Shown: positions 57,805 to 64,000 of the stretch, one piece after another
Layout of the letters: every line of letters starts with the position of its first letter
Position numbering within the stretch: the first letter of the stretch is position 1
Origin: Caballeronia mineralivorans PML1(12)
GTDB lineage: Bacteria; Pseudomonadota; Gammaproteobacteria; Burkholderiales; Burkholderiaceae
Assembly (NCBI RefSeq): GCF_001028175.1
Contig: NZ_AEJF01000006.1
Location: 1-64,000, forward strand
Length of the DNA stretch: 64,000 nt
Direction of reading: 5' to 3'
Notes under the pieces: generated by a model
The model's input: the letters and a program-made list of their open reading frames with translations, nothing else
What the model was told of the DNA's origin: nothing
Database searches by the model: none
Program-made: the position numbers and the translations under genes

Positions 57805-58170
57805 GTTCATTTCCTCTCTGGCAATTGTTATTCCGGGCGGTCGAATGCAATCCATCGCAAACGACCGCGGCGCCAAGCGATGTGTTGTGTCCTGAAACAC
57901 CGCTCCAGGCACAGCGCGCCGCAAATACCCGTCTACACTTCTAATGACCGGCACAAACAGACATAAACGCGCCGATCACTATTACTGACCCGGCTCCGGA
58001 CATTCGAGTTCGCCAAAACCTGTCATTGTTACCGACAGTTTCATTTCCTGACAAATTGCAAACAGCCGAACGAGCCGGCATCCGGGCGTCCGGCTGTAGC
58101 CGCACGTGGCGTGCCCGGCTGGTTTATCATGGGCGCCCTTTCCGCCCCCAACCTTGCGAAGACCGCTCAC
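57805..58170. other. Divergent intergenic region
   Basis: These 366 bases should hold the promoters of the secreted-protein gene and the S4 gene. A CAGCCG/CGGCTG inverted repeat near 58066-58096 is the only clear structure. Confidence 0.5.
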
Positions 58171-58392
58171 ATGCCGCGACTCGAATTCACGCTCACGGGC
58201 GACTACGTCGAACTGCACAACCTGCTCAAGCTGATGGGCCTCGCCGACAGCGGCGGCTCGGCCAAAGCACGCGTCGCCGAGGGTGAGGTGAAGGTCGACG
58301 GCAAGATCGAGCTGCGCAAGACGTGCAAGATCCGCGCGGGCCAGACCGTTCTCATCGACGACACCACGATCAAGGTTCAAAAGCCGAAATAA
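58171..58392 (+). CDS. S4-domain RNA-binding protein (YbcJ-like)
   Basis: ATG 58171 gives 73 residues; earlier in-frame ATGs (58111, 58129) lack family similarity. It is essentially one S4 domain: LHNLLKLMGLADSGGSAKARVAEGEVKVDGK and the terminal TVLIDDTTIKV strand. YbcJ-type proteins bind RNA and may take part in ribosome or translation quality control. Confidence 0.87.
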   Translation: MPRLEFTLTGDYVELHNLLKLMGLADSGGSAKARVAEGEVKVDGKIELRKTCKIRAGQTVLIDDTTIKVQKPK

Positions 58393-58582
58393 TCCGCATG
58401 GCCGGGATCGGGAGTACGTGAAATACCGCTTCCTGATCGACATAATCGCGATCAGGCAATAAGCTAGACAGCTTTCGTTCCCTTTCGCCGCTTTCAGCTT
58501 GTTGACGTTTCAAGCTAATTTTTCAAAATCAGCTTTCAAGCTGGCGTGTTTCAGTCCAATACGCTGAAGCGCGGCCGGAACG

Positions 58583-58635
58583 AACGGGCGATGCAGGACC
58601 GGTAACGGTTTGCTGCATCGCCCGTTGCAGTTTTT
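58583..58635. repeat. 14-bp inverted repeat with T-run upstream of the MATE gene
   Basis: AACGGGCGATGCAG (58583-58596) and its exact complement (58613-58626) are 16 bases apart and followed by GCAG and TTTTT. It sits 41 bases before the MATE ATG. It could terminate upstream transcription or act as an attenuator. Confidence 0.65.
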
Positions 58636-58675
58636 GCACTGTTTTGCCGTGCAGCAAGCATTCAGATAACCCGTC

Positions 58676-60100
58676 ATGCCAACAAGATTAAATCGCGCAA
58701 ACGCGCCACCCACCCTTTCCCGTCACGCCGTCGATACCGCCAGGCTCGCCGCGCCGCTCGCCATCTCGCAACTGTCGCAAATGGCGATGGGCGTCACCGA
58801 CACCATCCTGCTCGGCTCACTCGGCCCCGATTCCCTCGCCGCTGGCGGCCTCGGCGCGAACCTGTTTTTTGTCGTCGTGGTGCTGCTGCAGGGCGTGCTG
58901 ACGTCGGTGAGCGTGTCGGTCTCGCATGCGCGCGGCGCGAATGCCGATCACCTCGTGCCGAATATCTACTGGAGCGGGCTTGTACTGTCCCTGCTGCTCG
59001 CGATTCCCGCGTTCGCGCTGCTCAGCTTCGCCGAGCCGATCCTGCTCGCGTTCCACGAGCCCGCCATGCTGGCCAGGAATGTCGGCGAATATTGCGAAGT
59101 GTTGCGCTGGGGCGCGCCGGGCAGCCTGATCGGGATCGGCATGATGCGTGCGTTCCTGCCGGCTATCGGTGCGGCGAAGCGGCTGCTATGGGTCTCGATT
59201 GGCGGCGTGTTCGTGAACGCGTTTCTCAACTACGGCCTGATTCACGGTGCCTACGGCCTGCCCGAACTCGGTTTTCTCGGCTCGGCAGTCGCCACCACGA
59301 TTACCGTCTGGGCAACGGCGCTCGTGCTGATCGCGTTCCTGCATTTGCGGCCGCGTTACCGGCATTTTGTCGTCGCGTCGCGGCCGCGCCTGCCGCTGAT
59401 GGGCGAATTGTTTGGCATCGGCTGGCCGGTCGCGATCACGTATGGCGTCGAATCCACGCTGTTTCTCGCCACCGGCATGACTATCGGCACGCTCGGCGAA
59501 GCGCCGCTCGCCGCGCACCAGATCGCGCTCAACGTGGCGTCGGTGGCGTTTATGGTGCCGCTGGCTATCGGCCAGGCGGCAAATGTGCGCGTCGGCTACT
59601 GGATCGGCGCGGGACAGCCGCTGGCAGCGCGCCATGCAGGGTTCGTGGCGATCGCGCTGGGCGTGGCGTTCATGGCGCTATCGGGCTGCGTGTTGGTGCT
59701 GGCGCCGCACGCGATCGTCGGGCTGTATCTGCATCTCAACGACCCGAAGAACGCGCAGACCGTCGCGCTGGCGGCGTCGCTGCTGGGTGTGGCGGCCGTG
59801 TTCCAGATCGTCGATGGCATGCAGACGGTCGCATCGGGCGTGCTGCGCGGGCTCAAGGACACGCGTGTACCAATGCTCGCTGCGGCCCTCGGTTACTGGG
59901 GCATCGGCTTTCCGACGGGCTACATGCTGGCGTTTCACTTCGGCGGCGGCACGAAGGGTCTGTGGTGGGGGCTGGCTGCGGGACTGGCGAGCGTCGCGGT
60001 GTTGATGACCGTTCGCTTCGATCGCATGAGCCGCCGTTTGGTCAAGCATGGCGCGCTTGAGCCCGGAAAATCCGGGCAGGCGTCGCGAAACACGGCCTGA
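58676..60100 (+). CDS. MATE-family multidrug efflux transporter (NorM/MdtK type)
   Basis: The protein is 474 residues with 12 predicted membrane segments in two MATE repeats. Matching segments are LAAPLAISQLSQMAMGVTDTILLG at the first helix, GVESTLFLATGMTIGTLGEAPLAAHQIALN in the second half, and the short GYMLAFHFGG near the end. It would export cationic drugs or dyes using Na+ or H+. The start at 58676 includes a basic N-terminus. Confidence 0.92.
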   Translation: MPTRLNRANAPPTLSRHAVDTARLAAPLAISQLSQMAMGVTDTILLGSLGPDSLAAGGLGANLFFVVVVLLQGVLTSVSVSVSHARGANADHLVPNIYWSGLVLSLLLAIPAFALLSFAEPILLAFHEPAMLARNVGEYCEVLRWGAPGSLIGIGMMRAFLPAIGAAKRLLWVSIGGVFVNAFLNYGLIHGAYGLPELGFLGSAVATTITVWATALVLIAFLHLRPRYRHFVVASRPRLPLMGELFGIGWPVAITYGVESTLFLATGMTIGTLGEAPLAAHQIALNVASVAFMVPLAIGQAANVRVGYWIGAGQPLAARHAGFVAIALGVAFMALSGCVLVLAPHAIVGLYLHLNDPKNAQTVALAASLLGVAAVFQIVDGMQTVASGVLRGLKDTRVPMLAAALGYWGIGFPTGYMLAFHFGGGTKGLWWGLAAGLASVAVLMTVRFDRMSRRLVKHGALEPGKSGQASRNTA

Positions 60101-60209
60101 AGGGGCTACCACGGCATAAGATAAGCAGACATTGTTGGTTGGAACCGGAGCGACCCGAAGATACGATTAAGCCGTCTCCTTGAGACTCATCCAGTAACAG
60201 GGGTATTAG

Positions 60210-60237
60210 GCCCGCTTCGTCGAAGCGGGCTTTTTTT
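60210..60237 (+). terminator. Terminator after the MATE gene
   Basis: A 9-bp stem GCCCGCTTC/GAAGCGGGC is followed by seven T, 110 bases after the MATE stop. Confidence 0.88.
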
Positions 60238-60560
60238 CGCGTGCGCGTTTCCTCGCGGCGGCATATCGCGTGTTGGACAGTTCGACGCTGGCCGCGACGA
60301 CGCTGGCCGCGAGAAAACACGCCAGCAACCGATGCATGTCCAGCACGCCCGACTGCGCCCCGTCGCCCAATTTGGATTTTCGCAAATCGACCCGTCGGCC
60401 GTGTCCGTACCCGATTTCCCATAAAATAATCGCGCATGATCCTCGGCGCACTCCCGCGAGATCCAGCGCCGCACGCAGCCACAACGCGCGCAACAACCGC
60501 TGGCAGTTCGAGGACATCGACCAGATCATGGCCGTGCTGAATGCGCATGACAACATCGAT

Positions 60561-61121
60561 ATCCGCGTGGTGAAAGTGCTGACCAATTCGCTGGCGGCTA
60601 CCGACGCCGTCGCGGTGCAGGCGGGTTATGCGCCGTATCGCATGCCGATGCTGAAGGCCGGCGTAGAGTTATATGAGTTCAAGCCGGTGCAGGCCGAGGG
60701 CGATGGCCGCGCACGCACCGGGCTGTTCGGTTCACCGTCGCGCGCAAGCCTGCATGCCAAGGCGTATATGATCGATCGCAGTATCCTCGTGATTGGATCG
60801 ATGAATCTGGACTCGCGCTCGGCATCGCTCAACACTGAACTCGCGCTCGTAATCTACAGCAAGCAAATCGCGAACGAAGCAGCGCAACTGTTCGATAACG
60901 GCGTCGCGCCGGCGAGAGCGTGTCGCGTGGAACTCGCTTCGCCTGCTGTGCTTGCTGTGCTTGCGGGCCTGAAGAGCACCGGCTCGCCGATGTCTCCGCT
61001 CATCTGGAGCACTGAGAACGACGGTGTGGTGCATACCTACAATTTCGATCCGCAAGCGGGTCTGTATCGCAACGTGCTGACGGGTTTATTCATGCTGCTG
61101 CCCGTCGACTCACAGCTTTAA
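60561..61121 (+). pseudogene. Truncated phospholipase-D / cardiolipin-synthase-like gene
   Basis: Only the C-terminal part of a PLD-family protein is recognisable. It has VKVLTNSLAATDAVAV and then one HKD-type motif, HAKAYMIDRSILVIGSMNLDSRS, followed by the normal C-terminal region to a TAA at 61119. Family members need two HKD motifs and about 480-520 residues. The first half is missing, and the 60440-60560 stretch before it has no PLD similarity. The frame is open from 60270 but is not coding-like there. It is therefore probably a decayed gene. Confidence 0.75.
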
Positions 61122-61195
61122 GTTTTTAGATTCTGAATGTGCAGGCAAATCGAATTCAAACCCGAACCTGAAGCAACGCGAAGGAGCATGAAGCC

Positions 61196-62590
61196 ATGAC
61201 GGACAACGTAAGACTCGAGAAGGACACTTTCGGCGAAATCGCCGTGCCGAACGCAAGACTCTGGGGCGCACAAACGCAGCGCTCCTTGCAGAACTTCAAG
61301 ATTTCAAGCGAGAAGCAGTCGCCGGAATTGATCAATGCACTCGCGATCGTGAAGCGGGCATCGGCTGAAGTAAACGCCGAACTCAAAGTGCTCGATGCCG
61401 ATAAAGCGCAGGCGATCATCGCGGCCGCCGACGAGATCCTGACCGGCAGGCATCCCGATGAATTCCCGCTCGCCGTGTGGCAAACGGGTTCCGGCACGCA
61501 GACCAACATGAACCTCAACGAGGTGATCGCGAACCGGGCAAGCGAGCTGATGGGCGGCGAGCGCGGCGAAGCGCGCAAGGTGCATCCGAACGACGACGTG
61601 AATCGCGGGCAATCGTCGAACGACGTGTTCCCGACCGCCATGCACATTGCCGCCGCTGTCGCGATCGTCAAACATCTCGTGCCTTCTTTGAAGACCTTGC
61701 GCGAGACGCTTCATCAAAAATCAAAGGCCTTCGATTCAATCGTGAAAATCGGCCGCACGCACTTGCAGGATGCGACGCCGCTCACGCTCGGGCAAGAGTT
61801 TTCGGGTTATGTCGCGCAACTGGATCAGGGCATCCGGCATGTCGAGTCGACCTTGCCGCATCTGTATCAACTGGCATTGGGCGGCACGGCGGTCGGCACG
61901 GGTCTGAATGCTCATCCCGAATTCGCGGTGAAGGTCGCCGGCGTGATCGGCAAGCTCACCGGCTTGGCCTTCGAAACCGCACCGAACAAGTTCGAAGTGA
62001 TGGCCGCCGCCGACGCACTCGTGTTCGCGCACGGCGCGTTGAAAACCATCGCGGCGAGCTTGATGAAGATCGCCAACGACATCCGCTGGCTCGCGAGCGG
62101 ACCGCGTTGCGGGTTGGGAGAGTTGTCGATTCCCGAGAACGAACCGGGCAGCTCGATCATGCCGGGCAAGGTCAATCCGACGCAATCCGAAGCGCTCACC
62201 ATGCTGTGCTGCCAGGTGTTTGGCAATGACGTTGCGGTGAATATCGGCGGGGCGAGCGGCAATTTCGAACTCAACGTATTCCGCCCGATGATCGCGCACA
62301 ACGTGCTGCAATCGGTTCGTCTACTTGCCGACGGCGCACAAAGTTTCAACGATAACTGCGCGGTCGGGATCGAGCCGAACGCGTCGCGGATCGACAGTTT
62401 GCTGAATGAATCGCTGATGCTCGTGACGGCGCTGAATCCGCATATCGGTTATGACAAGGCTGCGAAGATCGCGAAGAAGGCGCACAAGGAAGGCACGACG
62501 CTGAAAGCGGCCGCGCTTGCGCTCGGCTATGTGACCGATGCGCAATTCGATGAATGGGTGAAGCCCGAAGAGATGGTGGGCAAGAAGTAA
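61196..62590 (+). CDS. fumC: Fumarate hydratase class II
   Basis: FumC interconverts fumarate and malate in the TCA cycle without an Fe-S cluster. The 464-residue protein has [19 protein letters not shown] at the start, the T-x-HLQDATP catalytic region ([13 protein letters not shown]), and the superfamily signature [11 protein letters not shown] (about 318). A GGAGC ribosome site precedes ATG 61196. Confidence 0.96.
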   Translation: MTDNVRLEKDTFGEIAVPNARLWGAQTQRSLQNFKISSEKQSPELINALAIVKRASAEVNAELKVLDADKAQAIIAAADEILTGRHPDEFPLAVWQTGSGTQTNMNLNEVIANRASELMGGERGEARKVHPNDDVNRGQSSNDVFPTAMHIAAAVAIVKHLVPSLKTLRETLHQKSKAFDSIVKIGRTHLQDATPLTLGQEFSGYVAQLDQGIRHVESTLPHLYQLALGGTAVGTGLNAHPEFAVKVAGVIGKLTGLAFETAPNKFEVMAAADALVFAHGALKTIAASLMKIANDIRWLASGPRCGLGELSIPENEPGSSIMPGKVNPTQSEALTMLCCQVFGNDVAVNIGGASGNFELNVFRPMIAHNVLQSVRLLADGAQSFNDNCAVGIEPNASRIDSLLNESLMLVTALNPHIGYDKAAKIAKKAHKEGTTLKAAALALGYVTDAQFDEWVKPEEMVGKK

Positions 62591-62606
62591 CGCAGGCGCA
62601 TTGAAT

Positions 62607-62641
62607 GCAGCGGTTGACGTTCGTATCTGATCAACCGCTGC
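62607..62641. terminator. Hairpin between fumC and the small minus-strand ORF
   Basis: An 11-bp perfect stem GCAGCGGTTGA/TCAACCGCTGC with a 13-base loop lies at the convergence. No clear T-run; it could protect both 3' ends. Confidence 0.5.
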
Positions 62642-62647
62642 GCTCGC

Positions 62648-62869
62648 TTATCGTGCTGCCGTTTTCTGCGCAAACCAGAAGCCCAGTTCTTCCGAATGGG
62701 CAATGAGCTTCTTGCCGGAGTCGGCAAGAATGTGGCCCAGACGCATCTCGATCTGTTCAGCCGGCACCTCCGCATTTGCGACTTGCAGGCGCAGGCCCGT
62801 TGCGGCCAACGAGCGCTTGACGCGCGCAATCAGTTCGTCAGTATCTTTGCTGAGCGCCTTCTTGTTTAT
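62648..62869 (-). CDS. Coding-like small ORF with no canonical start codon
   Basis: The frame runs from a TAA at 62880-62878 region to TAA 62648-62650. It has strong coding bias: SLAATGLRLQVANAEV, then EQIEMRLGHILADSGKK and SEELGFWFAQ. The most natural first codon is ATA at 62869-62867, reading (M)NKKALSKDTDEL; no ATG, GTG or TTG precedes the conserved-looking region. Either ATA is the start, or an ATG was lost, or the real start is the internal TTG (SLAA). It is between fumC and the thioesterase gene, probably co-transcribed with the latter. Function unknown. Confidence 0.5.
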   Translation of the reverse strand: MNKKALSKDTDELIARVKRSLAATGLRLQVANAEVPAEQIEMRLGHILADSGKKLIAHSEELGFWFAQKTAAR

Positions 62870-62882
62870 TTCATTGAATTAG

Positions 62883-63425
62883 CTATACCTTTCCCGCCGC
62901 GACTTCTTCCGGCTTCAATTCCACGATCGCGTCGAGCGCATCCTTCACGTCCATCGCGTACTTCGCCAGCCGCTTCTGCTCCTCAGTCACGGGCACGAAT
63001 GGCGGTACCGGCACTGGTTTGCCCTGTTCATCGACGGCGACAAACACCATCAGGCAATCCGTCGTCTGCTGCAGCACACCGCTTTTCGGATCGCCCGCAT
63101 GCACCGAGATATGCAAATGCATGCTCGTGCGCCCCGTTGCCACCACACGCGCGCGCAGTTCCACCAGGTTGCCCACCAGGATCGGCCGGCGAAAGCGAAT
63201 ATTGCCCACGCTCACGGTCACGCAATAGCGCCCGGACCAGACCGCCGCGCAAGCGTAAGCAGTCTCGTCCATCCACTTCATCAACGCTCCGCCGTGAACC
63301 TTGCCGCCGAAATTGACTGACGTGGGTTCGGCGAGAAAACGAAAGGTGGTTTCGGACCGATCGGTGATCGGGGCATCAGCGGACAGGGGGGCGGGCGCTG
63401 CGTTCGGCGCGGCTGCAGTATTCAT
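62883..63425 (-). CDS. Acyl-CoA thioesterase (hotdog fold)
   Basis: ATG 63425 gives 180 residues. The hotdog-fold signature is SVNFGGKVHGGALMKWMDETAYACA, and later GNIRFRRPILVGNLVELRARV and ISVHAGDPKSG. It is similar to YciA/BFIT-type thioesterases that release CoA from acyl-CoA. The upstream frame to 63518 does not look family-like. Substrate length is not deducible. Confidence 0.9.
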   Translation of the reverse strand: MNTAAAPNAAPAPLSADAPITDRSETTFRFLAEPTSVNFGGKVHGGALMKWMDETAYACAAVWSGRYCVTVSVGNIRFRRPILVGNLVELRARVVATGRTSMHLHISVHAGDPKSGVLQQTTDCLMVFVAVDEQGKPVPVPPFVPVTEEQKRLAKYAMDVKDALDAIVELKPEEVAAGKV

Positions 63426-63518
63426 GTAGATTTCTTGGGCAACCTGAAGGGCCAGCCCGGTAAGTGAAGTTACCGAATTATACGAGGCTAAAAAAGAGCT
63501 CCCGGGCCGCCGCAGCAC

Positions 63519-63662
63519 CTACTTGCGCACGGAAACGCCTTCGTCGATCACGCCATACATCGTGATGCCGCTCGACCCGCCCGCGGACGACGAGCCGCCC
63601 GAGGCTCCCGCACACCCGGCACACACCGCAGCAAGCAGCGCCACCATCAAAAGTTTCACCAT
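63519..63662 (-). CDS. 47-residue lipoprotein with a porin-like segment
   Basis: ATG 63662 has GAGGA upstream. The signal sequence is MVKLLMVALLAAVCAGC, with the lipobox Cys at residue 17. A Gly/Ser-rich linker is followed by SSGITMYGVIDEGVSVRK. The last part recalls the first strand of Burkholderia porins, which begin V-T-L-Y-G-V-I-D-A-G. It is too short to be a porin. It may be a small lipoprotein or a degenerate porin start. Confidence 0.7.
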   Translation of the reverse strand: MVKLLMVALLAAVCAGCAGASGGSSSAGGSSGITMYGVIDEGVSVRK

Positions 63663-63823
63663 GAGAATCCTCGGCACAACTGTTCTTCCACACGAATCGT
63701 CATTTTAGCGCGCAGCTTCCGAAACCTTCGTTATACGTTACGGCCCTGCATTGTTACTTCGCATTTCACTGAAACATCGCGTGCAGCAAGCCGCTAAAGT
63801 AGAGTCAATCCAAGGAGGCTTTC

Positions 63824-64000
63824 ATGACGCTCAACCACGACGACGCACGCCCGTTTCCCGGTTTGTCGAGGATCGGCGCACTGCTCGCCGACCCGGGCCG
63901 CGCCGCCATGCTCTGGTCGCTCATGGACGGCCGCGCCCGCCCTGCCGGTGAACTGACAATGATTGCCGGGATCTCGCCGTCGGCGGCGAGCGGCCATTTC
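63824..64000 (+). CDS. ArsR-family winged-helix regulator, partial (cut by window end)
   Basis: A strong AAGGAGG site precedes ATG 63824. The visible 59 residues have the ArsR start LLADPGRAAMLWSLMDGRARPAGELTM, then the first helix of the winged-helix domain, and the window ends within SPSAASGHF. ArsR-type proteins are metal- or stress-responsive repressors; the signal cannot be told from this part. Confidence 0.8.
   Translation, partial: MTLNHDDARPFPGLSRIGALLADPGRAAMLWSLMDGRARPAGELTMIAGISPSAASGHF

Noticed and set aside
60206..60586. Minus-strand frame starting MHRLLACFLAASV near 60337
   Set aside because: It could look like a small signal-bearing protein, but it runs through the terminator stem of the MATE gene and has no ribosome site.
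1..64000. CRISPR arrays, IS elements, prophage genes, rRNA, replication origin
   Set aside because: Looked for and not seen; no arrays of spaced identical repeats, no transposase or integrase motifs and no rRNA signature sequences.

Overview
The window is a high-GC, densely packed, essentially collinear piece of a betaproteobacterial chromosome. Gene order (nagZ-acpS-pdxJ-recO-era-rnc-lepB-lepA, mucD-rseB-rseA-rpoE, fabF-acpP-fabG-fabD-fabH-plsX-rpmF-yceD, rne, moaA-mobA-moeA, pncB-fdxA) and protein character point to Burkholderia sensu lato (Burkholderia, Paraburkholderia or Caballeronia). The genus cannot be fixed from sequence reading alone. No insertion sequence, prophage, CRISPR array or rRNA operon was seen.

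Layout. 1-2.3 kb: a BON-domain lipoprotein and an NtrC-type response regulator whose sigma-54 contact motif and Walker B box are both altered. 2.3-22.7 kb: a long minus-strand housekeeping block covering cell-wall recycling, PLP synthesis, DNA repair, ribosome and RNA maturation, protein export, the sigma-E envelope-stress module and the complete fatty-acid/phospholipid initiation cluster. Inside it a YgfX-like membrane gene carries an in-frame amber codon. 23-27.6 kb: Maf/YceF, an RsmI-like methylase, an S49 protease, a Rieske protein, a HAD phosphatase and RluC. 27.6-35.3 kb: RNase E with a long leader driven by a promoter overlapping the start of rluC, then moaA, mobA and moeA. 35.4-42.4 kb: a small membrane protein, a GNAT acetyltransferase, RmuC, a 2-hydroxyacid dehydrogenase, an ion antiporter, pncB, fdxA and tRNA-Asn(GUU).

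42.5-53.4 kb is the accessory or metabolic part. A VapBC toxin-antitoxin pair lies just downstream of the tRNA. A glucarate/galactarate module follows (FadR-type regulator, MFS transporter, GudD, KdgD); a shared TCAGACAA element occurs at the regulator promoter and twice before the transporter. Next is a lactate-utilisation operon lutABC, divergent from its own FadR-type regulator and galM, with a perfect 15-bp palindrome between them. 53.4-64 kb: a 24-residue membrane peptide, CreA, an unknown 254-residue protein, a UvrD-family helicase, a secreted Ala/Lys-rich protein, an S4-domain protein, a MATE pump, a truncated phospholipase-D gene, fumC, a small ORF with no canonical start codon, a thioesterase, a 47-residue lipoprotein and the start of an ArsR-type regulator cut by the window end.

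No clearly new multi-gene system was found. The observations most worth following are the degenerate sigma-54 activator, the amber-interrupted ygfX-like gene, the operator sets of the two FadR-type regulators, the rne leader and the coding-like ORF starting at ATA.
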